DNA of 64,000 bases from Maylandia zebra (GCF_041146795.1 NC_135179.1:16041547-16105546); one strand, 5' to 3'. Shown: positions 47,411 through 60,086, counted from the first letter of the stretch. Notes: a model not told the origin generated them from the letters alone. Made by a program: numbers and translations.

Positions 47411-49693
47411 AATCTTTAAATATTAGAACTTTTGGCCTTTCTATCATTTTTATATCTACCTTTTACTGGTGTTTTTGCAGGACATATGCTGCAATGTTTT
47501 CTTTTACTGTCAGCAGATCAATCACCGAGCCATTCAATTTTCCTCCATTTTCGAAAGATTTGCATTCTCCAAAGAGCTCACTGAACTGGTCCAGTAATGG
47601 CATTGTAACAGGACTGTAACTGACTGTTGCAACAAGTCAGTTTGTGAAATTTCTTCTCGCCTCAATCTTCCACAATCAACTCTAAGTTATGTTATTGCAA
47701 CATGGAAAGATTTTGGAACCACAGCATCTCAGCAATCCATTGGTAGTACATGTAAAGTTACAGAGGAAGATTGCTGAGTGCTGAGGGATATAGGGTATTA
47801 TCAATGTTTTGTTGACTTAAAACTCCAAGCCTGCTCTGACATCACCAAAAACCTTTTGCAGGAGCTTCAAGGCATGGGTTTCTATTTTTCTGACCAGGGT
47901 TCTGAGTTTTCTTGGGTTTAAGTATAATTTTTGTTTCTTATTTCTCATGGATCATGTTTTTTGTGTCTTGTTTGCCTTGTTTAGAGTTTTTGCTTTAATT
48001 TAGTTCATTATGTTGTAAGACTAGTTTATCTTTGATAAACTAGTCTTGATTAATTCCTTTCTTCCTGTTCATCCAAGCCCTTCCTGTGTTTCCATGTCTT
48101 GCTAAGTCTCTGTCCCATTTTATTTACTTCCTGTTTTCCTTGTAATTGTGTGTGTGTTTAGATTTATGGACATTGTTTTCTGCCATTCAGTTTGTTTTGT
48201 GTGTGCCATAAACACATTCCTAAACTTTGTGGAAAAAAAACGTTGGAACACCAGCAAAAACCAGTGCATAGTTGCAATATTTTGTCCCGTCTTGTTGACA
48301 TGTTTGCGTTTGATAACTTACTGCTTTTATTATGTTAAAGTTTTTTTTTCTTTTTTTTATCATATGGACTGTCTTTATGTCCTCGTGTACATTGGTCACA
48401 TTGCTTTTTCAGAAAACAAATCATTACCTAATGTAAACAGATGATGCTTAAGGGAAAAAATGTGAATATATAGATGAGCAGGGAAATAGTTGATTGTTTC
48501 ATTCTTTTTTCATTCCTTTAGAATGATGAATGTTCTCTCTGTCGCCTCTAAAATTTTGGTTTTTAAACAAGAACTCAAATTTTCATTTGTGACTGATGGA
48601 GCATTTACTATTTACCAGTTCTGGTATTATAATTACAGATAAGCTAACATGGGATGATATTCATTGATAAGACATTCATTGCTAAGCTGTTTTTATGGAT
48701 GTGTAATTAGACTTAATTTATTCTCACTACCTGTTAAAGCATACAAAACTGGAAGGCTATATAATTGATTTTTTGTCATTTTTACACATGTATAATCTCA
48801 TATTTATGTTGTCTTCTTTATCATTAAAGATTTATGGATACATCTGGTTTGAAAAAAAAAAGAAAAGCAGCCAATATCCAAAGAAAATATTAAAACGACC
48901 TTCAAAAGGCCTGAAGTACTCAAGATCATTAAAAAAAAAAAGTCTGGAAGCAAAATACAAAGAAATAAGCAGTGACTCAAAACTTTTGCACACAAGTATG
49001 TAAAACTAATATTTAGACCTCGAGCTAATATTTATGCCACATAGGGAGAATCTCTCCAAACCCTCAGAACAACAGTTGTCTCGAATTTTTCCACAGTTAC
49101 AGTTTCTTTAACCAGTATCCACTTCAACAAATCTAATACTTTTATTGAATATCACACTCACTAGCTGATAGGTACATTTATGCATATCATAAAAAGAAAA
49201 TGATAAAAAGAATTTTTTTTAATATGTTGCTTGGCTACTCATTCAATGTTCAATGTTGATTCACACACAAGGGGGCAGGCTTTATCCAGTGCAAAGAAGG
49301 GCAGGGTGTGTATGTGTGTGTGTGTCCATGCTCAACTTATTGACAAACCTTGCAAGCTCTGACATCTAATTCAGTGTTACAGCGTTCAACTTACTTGGAC
49401 TGTTGCTTCACCCTAACCCAGGAGTGTTAATTTCAAGAATACCACTGGTTAGTGCTCATTTTTGTAAATATTTTAAATAACTATAATTTTTTTTAATGAC
49501 AAAGCACAAAACAAAGTTTTCTTTTATTTTTTAAAGGCTGAATATGCTCTTTTTCTTCAGAATATGGAATAAATGCGAAGACTGACTTTTCAATACATTT
49601 TCCACTTATTACTCTATTTATTTTGATTTTATTTATGTATTTATTTATTCTTAATTGATTTAATTTGTATTTATTTGTTTATTTTCATTAAAG
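47411..49693. other. Receptor cluster spacer with decayed repeats
   Basis: 47411-47770 matches the unit B 3' flank (35851-36170). 47880-48130 is T-rich repeat sequence similar in style to 59450-60080. Around 48830-49000 a stretch ending ACTCAAAACTTTTGCACAC may be the end of a decayed Tc1-like element. From 49250 a diverged receptor flank begins. No intact exon is seen. Confidence 0.4.
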
Positions 49694-49794
49694 GTACCAC
49701 CAGTCTCTATGTGGATCATCAGACAATTACAGGATATTTTGGAGAAAGCATAACTATTAGATGCCACCACAGTAACTCTGTTCAGTGGCTTTAG
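49694..49794 (+). pseudogene. Receptor unit D: isolated D2 exon fragment
   Basis: Preceded by an AAAG acceptor-like site, the sequence codes GTTSLYVDHQTITGYFGES, then ITIRCHHSNS as in D2 of the other units, then breaks at VQWL and a TAG stop. The rest of D2 and the downstream exons are missing. It is a remnant of a lost cluster member. Confidence 0.75.
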
Positions 49795-51049
49795 TGTAAT
49801 AAATGAACATCATAAACACAAACATTGTCAAGAGAAGTGGCATGGAGAGACATTGATGTTTCCCTGGATTACCTGTCATCACATCTGTGAGACGGTAAAA
49901 GGTCTTAACATCCAGCGTTTTGTGAGCTTTTGAGTATGTGCATTTGGTGATAGTAAATCATCTTTTTTCTTAATCATAAATATAATTAAGTTATGTTTAA
50001 TTGATATGGTGAATGAGAAATGAGGGTTGACTAATGAAAATTATGTTAATGTCTAGATTTTCTGTGCATAGACATGATCCAGCTTCGACCGTAGCAGAGA
50101 AATGTGTCACCAATTCAATATTATATATGATTCCTAATAAGAGAAATGGTATTAAGTATGATGTACTCGTTCACCAAAGAAACATTATTCATATGTGATT
50201 TTGCTGACAGTTAATTCTGCTTAATTGCTTCATACTGATCAGAATATCATCAGGTATAAGTTTTTCATATATATCGAATAAGACGATATCATTTAAATGA
50301 TGATATTCCTCTGTATTTGAATTAACGAGAGATTATGTGAAAATAGATGTTCATGTGAGAATGAGCTAATGTGAAGTATACAATATTCATCTGTGACGGA
50401 TTGTTCATATGGAACAGAATTTTTTATGTTAAGAATGACATAGAAGAGAACAAAATGTAAATAAGTGATTTTATTGTTTTAAACTATGTATGTGGAAAAG
50501 TCAGATAGAGAAAAGATGATAAGGTGTAGCTGGGGATCGGTTGTTGTCAGTAAGGTAAATCTGATGTCACAATAGGTGATTATTATTTGATTCTGTTCTT
50601 GTTTTTCTCTGGCTAAATTGCTTTAATAAAATATCCTCCATTAAAGAAGTCTAAGTTGTGGACATTCCCTTTTTAACACTTTGTGAAACAGTAAGGGGAA
50701 AAACCCGAGTATTAATCCATTTTAGTGTGAGTCAGACTACTTGTTCTTTTTATTAAGAAGAATTATCATAAAAGAATTACAAAAATTTGAAAAGTCAATA
50801 CCTACATTTTAAAATATTCAGTTAACAATAACTCAAAACAAATGTGACTTATTAAAAATAATAATACATCTGAGAAACATTTTATATATACGTGTTATTA
50901 TCCATCTATCTTATGTATGAAATATTTTTGAGTTGTGTTATTATTTTTGAAGCCTACAGTGGCTGTTTTACTGTAAGTCTGCTGTATATTTTGATGATAC
51001 CTCACCTGTATGATCCACTTTAAATGCTTGAATTATTTCATAACCATAT
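49795..51049. other. AT-rich spacer
   Basis: No host exon recognised. The end of the region near 50630-50690 (ATAAAATATCCTCCATTAAAG) may belong to an unidentified element. Confidence 0.35.
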
Positions 51050-51575
51050 TTGTTCAAGGATTCAATGATTCAAGGAAGCTGTATTGTCATTCGCATCACA
51101 TGTTTACATGAGGTAGAACGAAACTACGTACACACGGTTCCTGAGCGAAAAGAAACAGAATTTTAAAAAAACCAGATTAAAACAAAAATAATAACAGAAA
51201 ACAATGAATAACAATAAAATAACAATAACAATATAAAACCGAATAACAAGTAATAAAGTAATACAAATAAATAGAGTGCAATAAATACTTTAGCAGCAAA
51301 AGGGAATAATGACCAGCATTGATAAGGTGACGATGTCAGTAAGTGTCATTAGTGATTAAGGAGCTATAATAACAGTTCTTGTCCATTATGCATTAAGAAG
51401 TCTCACAGCTTCTGAAATAAAGCTGTTTCTCAGTCTGGTAGTTTTGCATTTAAAGCTCCTCAGCCTCCTGCCTGAGAGGAGCGGGACACAGAGTGAGCGT
51501 GCTGGGTGAGTGGGCTCCTTCATGATACAGGTGGCCCTCTTCCTGCATTTGCATAGAGCATAGAACACTCTCCAC
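51050..51575 (-). mobile_element. LINE 3' fragment (minus strand)
   Basis: The minus strand codes a short C-terminal reverse-transcriptase piece (LCVPLLSGRRLRSFKCKTTR, then LRNSFISEAVRLLN) at 51386-51568. Below it lies a 3' UTR with TATTGTCATTCGCATCACAT. It is split by the hAT element at 51576 and may resume at 52598-52640. Confidence 0.6.
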
Positions 51576-52597
51576 TAGTGATGTTCGATTCGTGAACGAA
51601 TCGTTCAATACTCGAGAATCACTTTACTGACTCGTGAATCATGATTCACAAGCCCAACTGACTCACTGACTCATCCCTGTTGTTGTTAGCAAACTAATTC
51701 CATTAGTAGAAATATATCTAGCTTATAATTACAATTGTGGGGGGGGGGGGGGGACAAAAGCATTTCTACTCTGAACTGGAAGAAAAAACCCTGAGTAGAA
51801 GCTCACATCAAGAAAATAGCTCCTCGGTTCAGAGTAGCATCGCTCTGCTAACATGCTAACAACACATTTGATCTACTCACCCCCTCCCTTCCTGTGCTGA
51901 ATCATAGAGCGAACGAATCACTCACTCACTCACTAACCCCCTCCCTCCTGTGCTGAATCGTAAGCGTAAGCGAATCACTCAGGACTCGCTCACCCCCTCC
52001 CTCCTGTGCTGAATCATAGAGCGAGCGAGCGAGTCACTCACTCACTCACCCCCTCCCTCCTGTGCTGTATCATAGAGCGAGCGAACGAATCACTCACTCA
52101 CCCCCTCCCTCCTGTGCTGTATCATAGAGCGAGCGAACGAATCACTCACTCACCCCCTCCCTCCTGGCTCACAGCTTCTTCTTCTTCTTGGTTGGAAACC
52201 AATGTTAAGGCGCATTGCCGCCCCCTGGCTCACAGTTCAGTGGACATTTAGATGAGAAAATATATATTTGACACACTTAAGGAAAATACTAATAAAATAC
52301 AAATAAACAAAATAAATGTTTATTAAGCAATTTTGATAGGAAATTGCTTAATTTTAGAAATGTTTTTGCTCTTTTTCGCTCTATAAAATAGTTGTTGTTT
52401 TTTTTTTTGAATCATTCATCTTAGCAGTGGGATTTACATGAAAAGAGAAACAAATTAAGTTTGAGTGAAAATGTAAAATTTTTGCACCCTCTGGTCAACT
52501 GACTCAGTGAATCAAATGACTCAAAAAACCCGATTCATTTTGGTGAGTGACTCATTAAAACTCGATTCAGTAAAAAGAATCAAATTTACCATCACTA
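51576..52597. mobile_element. hAT-type non-autonomous transposon with internal minisatellite
   Basis: Flanked by an exact 8-bp duplication CTCTCCAC (51568-51575, 52598-52605). The ends begin TAGTGATG and finish CATCACTA. The left subterminal part has many GATTCGTGAA/GAATC words. No transposase is seen. It inserted into the LINE fragment. Confidence 0.85.
51895..52165. repeat. Minisatellite of about 50-65 bp units
   Basis: Five units built from CACTCACCCCCTCCCTCCTG, then TGCTGTATCATAGAGCGAGC and GAACGAATCACT. Unit length varies. It lies within the hAT element. Confidence 0.85.
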
Positions 52598-52709
52598 CTC
52601 TCCACACACATCTATAAAAGGAGATGAGAACAGAGCTCTCAAGCGGAAGTGTTGCATCTTTACTTAAATTAGGAAATAGAATCAAGTGTTTCTCTGTTCA
52701 CTCACAAAC

Positions 52710-55700
52710 ATGCCTGCCCACCTCACTGTTCTGCTCATCTTTAGAATAGAATAGAATAGCCTTTATTGTCATTGTACAGAGTACAACGAAATTGGAGTGC
52801 CACTCCCTTGGTGCAAGTTTCAATAATAAATATAAATGTAAAATATAAAAAATACAAAAAAACAATCATAAGTACTCAAACAATAGTATGTACAATATAT
52901 ATACAGAATAGCAGCATTAATATAATGACAGTATGAATAGCAGCATAATATAATGACAGTGACGGTATGGAATAGGTTCAATTGTTTTTGTGCTTATTTA
53001 CTACGGTGATAGCTCTGGGAAAGAAGCTATCCCTGAATCTGTTTGTCCTGGTTTTATGTGACCTGTACCGTTGGCCTGACGGTAATAGTTCAAACAGTTG
53101 GTTGCTGGGGTGAGAGTGGTCCTTGATGATATTGCCAGCTCTGCTGAGGTACCGAGAGTTTGCAGTGACCTCCAGGCTGGGCAGAGAGCAGCCAGTGATC
53201 TTCTGGGCTGTGTTGATGACCCTCTGCAGTACTTTCCTGTCTGCAGCTGAGCACCCTGCATACCATGTTGTTATGCCGTACGTTAGGATGCTCTCTATGG
53301 TGGCTCTGTAAAATGTCACCAGCAGCCTCTCCTCCAGGTTGTTCCTCCTGAGCACTCTCAGAAAGTGGAGACGCTGCTGGGCCTTTTTAACCACCGCTGT
53401 AGTATTTGCAGTCCAGGAGAGGTCATCAGAGATCTGCACGCCCAGAAACCTTATGGAGTGTACCCTCTCCACACAGCTCCCGTGAATGTACCCTTCCTGA
53501 AGTCCAAGATAAGTTCTTTAGTTTTCGTGGTGTTCAGTTGGAGGTTGTTAACTGAACACCACTCAGTCAGTCTGTTGACCTCATCTCTGTAGTCCGACTC
53601 ATCCCCCCTTGAGATGAGTCCAACCACTGTGGTGTCATCCGCGAACTTTATGATGGTGTTTGAGAGATGGGTAGGGGAGCAGTCGGATGTGTAGAGCGTA
53701 AACAGGAGGGGACTCAAAACACATCCTTGTGGAGACCCGGTGCTGAGTGTGATGGTGCTGGACCGGTGGGGGCCGAGTCTGACAGACTGTGGTCTATTTG
53801 TCAGGAAGTCCTTGATCCAGAGGCAGATGGGGTTGGAGAGTCCCAGGTGAGACAGTTTCTGGACCAGGATCTCCGGGATGATATGATTGAATGCTGAGCT
53901 GAAGTCCAGAAAGAGCATTCTCACATAGCTTCCTCGGTGCTCCAGGTGACTCAGCGCAGTGTGGAGCGCTATGGTGATAGCGTCCTCGGTGGAACGATTT
54001 GTCCTGTAGGCAAATTGGTGGGGGTCCAGAGTGGGAGGCAGACCGGCCCTGATGTGCTGACAGACCAGTCTCTCAAAGCACTTCATCACTACAGGCGTAA
54101 GTGCAACAGGCCTGTAGTCATTTGGGCTGGCCACAGCTGTCTTCTTGGCGATGGGGATGATGGTGGAGGTTTTGAGGCAGGGCGGGACGGTGTTTGATGA
54201 CAAGGAAAGGTTGAAGATTTTAGTGAAGACTCCGGTCAGTTCGTCAGCACATGCTCTGAGAACCTTTCCATGTATTCCATCAGGACCTGCCGCCTTCCTG
54301 GGATTCACTGACCTTAGAACACACCTCACTTGGTGCTCCCTAAGTGTTAGTGTGCCAGTGCTGGGGGCGGGTGGAAGTGGTGTGGCAGCTGAGGGCCTGG
54401 TCGTCTCAAAGCGGGCGAAGAAACGGTTTAGATCCTCAGCCAGTGAGGCATCAGTCCTAGATGTTGCCTGGTTATTGCTTCTGTAGTTGGTAATGTGATT
54501 GATCCCCTGCCACATTTTTCTGGGGTCGTTGTCAGCAAAGTGATCTTCAATCCTCCTCCTATAGGCAGCCTTAGCTTTCCTGATGCCTCTACTCAGGTCT
54601 GCCCTGGCCGCCCTATACGCAGCCCTGTCCCCTGACTTGAAGGCAGTGTTGCGGCTTTTTAGGAGGGATTGCACTTCGCTATTCATCCAGGGTTTTTGAT
54701 TTGGAAACACCCTGACCCTTTTGTTGACGGTGACATTGTCAACACAGTTCCTGATGTACGAGAGTACAGTGTCCGTGTACTCCTGGAGGTTGTGGCTGGA
54801 GAATAAATCCCATACAGTTGTTGAGAAGCAGTCCTGCAGTTGAGAAAGGGCTCCTTCAGGCCAGGTTTTTATTGTCTTTGTCTGGGGCTTTGTTTTTCTC
54901 AGCAGGGGGGTGTAGGTGGGGGTGAGGGACATGCAGAGGTGGTCAGATCCAGCCAGGTGGGGGAGGGGTGTCGCTCTGAAAGCATGCTTGATGTTTGAAT
55001 AGACATGGTCCAGTGTACTCAAAGGTCATCACAGGAATCATTTAAATACTTCATGTTTCACAAGCTACTGCCAGCAGATGACAAAACTAATGATTATAAA
55101 AATGTGTGATGACAAACACCAAAAAACCTTCAGTGTGACTATTAAAAATTTGACATATTAGGACAGTCATTAGTGATGTGTTGTGATGAGATCAGGCTTT
55201 CTGTAATTTACATTTTCACATTCGAGACAGGAAGAGGAAGTAACATAACATAAACTGGTTTAAAGTATTCTCAGTTATCCCCAATATAATACAACTATGT
55301 CTTTGTATTTAAAAATATCAGCACACTTTCCCCCCAAAGTGCAGAATAATAAAAATATTTTAAATGCCTCAAAGTGTAAAGCATTCAATTTCTATTCTGA
55401 CATACAGGTCATTTAGTCAGTGATGTGGACAGCATGTGCAGTTAAATTTTAATCATAAAAGATATGAAATTGGCAAATAGTAAAAGAAGTAAAAACAAAT
55501 CAAACTGTTTCTTCCGTCCTGTGTTTCCTTCATTTGCTTGTTGTCCTAGTATGTCATGTTTCCATTGTGATTTAATCACCTTTTTGTTGCTTTTCCTTCT
55601 CAATTGTCATATTTGTTATGTTCTACAACAGGGTGAAAAACGGTCACAGAAACACACTTTAGCTAATCAACACACCTTTTTTTTTAATACTAAACCTATA

Positions 55701-55800
55701 TTTGCTTTTTTATCCATATCTATGTTATTGGACTCTTTGTCACTCACTGCTGCAGCATGTTGTGTGCTCACATCATCTTGTAGCCTATTTTAATCGCCTG
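52710..55800 (+). pseudogene. Receptor unit E, split by a LINE
   Basis: Exon 1 starts at 52710 (MPAHLTVLLIF) and, after 11 codons, is broken by the LINE at 52743. Beyond the LINE, intron 1 resumes (GCCAGCAGATGACAAAACTA, as in units F and G). A D1 piece follows at about 55108-55165 (DDKHQKTFSVTIKNLTY, then a stop), and tail remnants at 55230-55260. A terminal-exon relic at about 55631-55680 follows an ACAACAG acceptor. D2, stalk and membrane exons are missing. The 3' flank with AATAAAGAAGC is at about 55919. Confidence 0.7.
52743..55022 (-). mobile_element. L2-type LINE, 5'-truncated, nearly intact reverse transcriptase
   Basis: Minus-strand frames 55022-53451 and 53472-52978 together encode the end of the endonuclease domain (LPHLAGSDHLCMSL), then reverse transcriptase with IIPIAKK, NDYRPVALTPVVMKCFERLV, FLDFSSAFNHI, the STGSPQGCVLSPLLFTLYTS motif and the catalytic FADDT, and a C-terminal RFLGVQISDDLSW region. 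One frameshift separates the two frames near 53465. The 3' end carries a TATTC-type tail (52743-52757 on the plus strand reads AGAATAGAATAG). It sits inside exon 1 of unit E. Only the first part of the element is missing. Confidence 0.9.
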
Positions 55801-56630
55801 TATATAACAACATTATAAAACCCTTGTGCTTTATTCTTAAAAACATACAGCTTTATTGCACAGTTCTTTGTTACGTTTGGCTGCCTTTAACATCATTGAC
55901 ACGATGCCTGGTTTAAATGAAATAAAGAAGCATCAAAAGCATCAACATCAATGCATAATCCTGACCTCTAGTTTCAGGATTTATGAGAACTCACAGCACT
56001 TGTTTACCTTTTTTTGTTTTTAAATTTCACTCATGTACTGTCAGTGTTATTCAATATTATGGGAATGCATATTAATGTTTTCTTGTAGCAATAAGTAAAT
56101 CAGTCCATAAAGTTGTCAAGTAGTGGTCGAGAGACCGCGGAGATTGGCTTTAAAAGTAAGATCCACCCACCTGTTCTTCGCTCAGACGTCGTTACTTTCG
56201 TGTCAGGAGCTCGGATACCTTCTGATCGTCAGCCTTCCTTCACCGTAGGTTCCGTAAGTACTGTGTCTCTTTGCATTCTGCCATCCCGGTCATGTTCCCG
56301 CTCCGTTGATAACACCGATTTCTGTCCGAATCCGCGGTTTGCGCTCTTGGTGTTACTAAATTAAACTGTGTGCATTTTCCAACCCATCACCAGGTCTTTG
56401 CCGCGTCTAGTCAGCACGCAACACGGGCGAATCCGTGCGTCCCCGTACTGACAAAAGCTTTTAAATGTTGTGGATGGTAATTTCTATACCTACTCTACAG
56501 CAAAAGATAAAAAATAAAAAATAACACCTGATAGCAGAGGGATTAGGAGGAAGGAAGGACTGTTAATTTGCATGTTGCATTAATTCAAAAATAGATGCAG
56601 ACTTGACCATGTCTAATTCCACTCACAGCC
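55801..56630. other. Unit E 3' flank and a possible solo LTR
   Basis: Unit E's 3' end lies at 55900-56000. A GC- and CpG-rich block at about 56116-56452 starts TGTCAAGTAG and ends TACTGACA, with TTTAAAAG near the start; with AAAG nearby on both sides it may be a solo LTR. The rest up to the unit F start is presumed promoter. Confidence 0.35.
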
Positions 56631-59258
56631 ATGGCTGCTCATCTCATCGTTCTTTTCCTCTTCAGTGTGAAAACAGGTTGGTGACCTCATTTTTCAAAGG
56701 TTAATGTCAGCAGATGAAAAAATTAATGACTGTTATTTATTTTGTTTTGTATTATTCAGTTTTATACTTGACAATACTGTAATGTTTCTACATGTGCAAC
56801 ATAGTTGTGCAAGATAAGTAAACAAAGAATGTATTAAGTAAACATAACCATCAAAACACTTTGTTCTTTTTGCAGGAGTTCACAGCACAACTGTAGTCAG
56901 TAAAGTTTCAGTAAAAGCTGGAAAATCTATCTCCATCCCATGTTTCTATCACTACCAATACAGAGACCATGTGAAGTACTTGTGTAAAGGATATTTTTGG
57001 AGATTCTGCAAATATGCAGTGAAAACAAATGAAGCAGACCCTTTAGGAAAATATTTAATCTCTGATGACAAAAAAGAGCAAATTTTCACTGTGACTATAA
57101 ACCATCTGACAAATCAAAACACTGATTACTGGTGTGGACTGAAGAATACAGCACTAGATAATGGAGTGTATTTTCAGCTGTTAGTTACCAATGGTAAGTG
57201 CCTATTTTTATAGTCCAAATTTTTTTTCTTAAAAAATTTGAGTTTTTCTTAGAATATTTTTAACAGTGACTGAATGTGCTTTTATTTGTCATTTAAACCT
57301 AATGAGAATCGATATGAAGTCAGAATTACCCATTATTTTATCATTAATCCATTGTTTCCATTTTTGTATTCATTTTACCTTAAGGTACTCCCAGTCTCTA
57401 TGTGGATCATCAGAGGATTACAGGATATATTGGAGAAAACATAACCATCAGATGTCACCACAGTAACTCTGGAGAAATGAAGTGGTGCAGGCTGGGCAGG
57501 AACTGTGTGACAGGATCATCTGGATCCATAGATGGAACAACAGTGACCGCTCATATTAGCGAACCAAATGTTTTCACAGTGACCATGAGTGGACTAGGGA
57601 CGAAGGACAGTGGCTGGTATTGGTGTGCTGAAGGCGACATTCAGATACCAGTATATTTAACTGTTACTGAGAACACTAGTAAGTACTACAAATTATAAAT
57701 TCTACATGTATGTGAATCACATCCATTGTAAATGTTAGTACTCTAAGAGATATTAAGACAGTCATTGTTACAGTACTCTGCTGATGATGTTCTTTTTTGA
57801 ATTATAGCCACCACCCCTACTACTACTGGTATTACTATTCACACTGTTAATGGAAATGGAAAATTTACTACAATGGAGCAATGGAATAATTTTACAATAG
57901 TACAAAATAGACAACACAGGTCAGATTTTGTTATTTTTTTTATATGCAGCATTTAGTAATACTATACTTTTTAAGGGAGTCTGTATAATGATTTTTTATT
58001 TTGTTTTGTTTTTTTACGGACTAAATAAAGCAAATTATCTTTTTTTGAACTGCATGTTGCAGAGCTTCATTTCCTTCAAAGATCCTCATCATCCCTCTAA
58101 GTGTTTTGATCGTGATCGTAATTGTGGTGCTGTTCATCTGGTTTATACTCAGACACAGTAAGTCTCACTGAACTTTGATTTAGATCTGTGGAAAATTTAC
58201 TAGGAAATCTTTAAAATGAAATGAATATTTAAGTTATTCTGCATCATACACAGAGTTAATAACAGCAGTTTTATTTTACTAGAACAGAGCAAAGCAGAAT
58301 CATCAGCCACAGCAATGGTAAGTTATACTGACTGTTTTTCCCCTTCTGGGTATTGGTACATGATACTAAAAAAAAAATAGGAAAAGTACATCACAGGGCA
58401 AACTTTCATAATGACAGTTTACTGATGTTTTACTTGTGTTATGTTCTTCAATGCAGGTTGGAGAGGAAGTAACATACTCTGAAGTTAGAACCAAGAAAAA
58501 ACGTTTACCCAAGGTAACCAACTACAGCAGTATCAAGCAATTAAATTTAAGAATTTTCATTAAATATTTCGGTCATCTGACAGTACATTAGATGTGTAAA
58601 CTATTACAGATTCATTTCTAATATGTCTGAGAAAAATCAATCCTCATAGGGTAAACTGTTCTTGTGTGTTTTTATAACTTGAAAAATACAACGGCAGCTA
58701 TCAGAAGAAATTAGATCATGAGTAAAAAAGCTGTATTTTGCTTCTGATAAGTCAAACCTTTATCTCTTTTAATTTTTTTGAATACTGATATTTTGTCAAC
58801 AACACTGACACCCTGCACTTACAAAAGTGAGAGTGCTACAGTAGCAGAAAAGTCTGCTCCAGTCATGGAAATGTGGGAAAAATCACCTGAGGTAATCCTA
58901 ACATGGTACAAATACACGTTTATCTTAGGAATACAAGTAGGCTTCTTCTTTTTTTTACTTAAAGCACAGCAGAAGTGTAAAGTGCTCAGTTTCTACTTTT
59001 CATTTTTCAGAGTTCATTTGCTGAAAGTGACATGGAACTCGTGTATAGTTCTGTTGTTGAGAAACAGCGTAATAAAAGGGTAAATATTAAAAGACCTGAA
59101 ACCAACCACACACCGTTTCTCACTTCCTTTGTTTCCTTTTAATTTGGTCACATTTTTCTTTGCTTTTATTCCTAATTGTCAGATTTGTTTCTATTCCCCA
59201 ACAGGCTGAAGGAAAAGAAACAGAAGTTACATACAGCACATTAGCTAATCTCTACTGA
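56631..59258 (+). CDS. CD300/pIgR-like receptor, unit F (diverged D1, three ITIM-like motifs)
   Basis: Nine exons: 56631-56676, 56876-57193, 57385-57678, 57808-57919, 58063-58157, 58283-58317, 58457-58513, 59011-59079, 59205-59258, coding 359 residues with no stop. Signal MAAHLIVLFLFSVKTG differs from units A to C. D1 keeps the cysteines (IPCFYH, KYLCKG, RFCK, TDYWCG) but many loop residues differ. D2 is close to the others. The stalk exon is longer (112 bases) and Thr-rich. The membrane exon matches unit B. Tail motifs are VTYSEV (Y307), LVYSSV (Y331) and VTYSTL (Y352). A degenerate exon at about 58846-58890, equivalent to the VIYTNV exon, has lost its Tyr and is out of phase, so I skip it. 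Confidence 0.87.
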
Positions 59259-60086
59259 AATGCTTTGACATTCAAACATTTATGCAATCTTAACTTTCTC
59301 TGTACCTATGTTACTGGAGTCCTTGTGAGACAAATGATGTAATGTGTTATCTGATGCCATCAACATGTTATGTAGCAAATATTTTCTTCATCTTTTCAAA
59401 GATTTTGTAAAAAATCTATTGAGTTGTTCAAAAATCAAAGTTGTTGTCACAGGCTGGGTCTTTGACCCTGCATTTTGTGTTCATTTTGTTTAGTGGATTT
59501 TTTTATATTCTACTTCTTATTTAGTACTTATTGTTGGTATTATTAGTTAGGATTTGAGTTGACATTCCTTTATGTTAAGTTCATCTAGTTATCTTAAAGC
59601 TCCTAAATTGCACAGTGTTTAGTCCTTTGTTCATCAGGTCCTTCTTTGTGTCATCGCTCCTTGTGTTTTAGTCTCCCTCGTTGGTTCATGCTGTCAAGTT
59701 AGTATCATGTCTGCATCACATCATGTTTCCTTTTTATTTTTTAAAATCTTGCTTCAATGTTCTGTGTGCTCAGTTTACACTTCTCCTGTGGTGTTATTAT
59801 GGTCTATTGTGTCAGCTGTTTTCTCATGTGTTTTCACTTCCCCTAAACTTCCCTATGTGTATTTTAGTCTGTGTGTGTTCTTTCAGTCTTTGTCAGATCA
59901 TCTGTGTTACCACCCATCTCGTCTTGTCAAGTTTTTTTCATGATTTTTTTGTTCTGGGCATGTTCACGTTTCTAGTTCATGTTTATTGATGTCGTAGTTC
60001 CTCTCATGCCCCAGTGCAAAATCATGTTCATAGTTGTTGATAGTCTGTTCTAGTGTTCCCAGTTTAGGATTTAGTTTAGTTTTCAC
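59259..60086. other. Unit F 3' flank and T-rich repeat
   Basis: A T-rich stretch at 59450-60078 continues after the hAT element at 61118-61240 (GTAATCAGCTGTAATAAAGG), so the hAT inserted in an older repeat. Similar T-rich text occurs at about 47880-48130. No host exon is seen. Confidence 0.45.

Noticed and set aside
51895-52165. CRISPR-like regular repeats
   Set aside because: The units touch without unique spacers, vary in length, and lie inside a eukaryotic hAT element.
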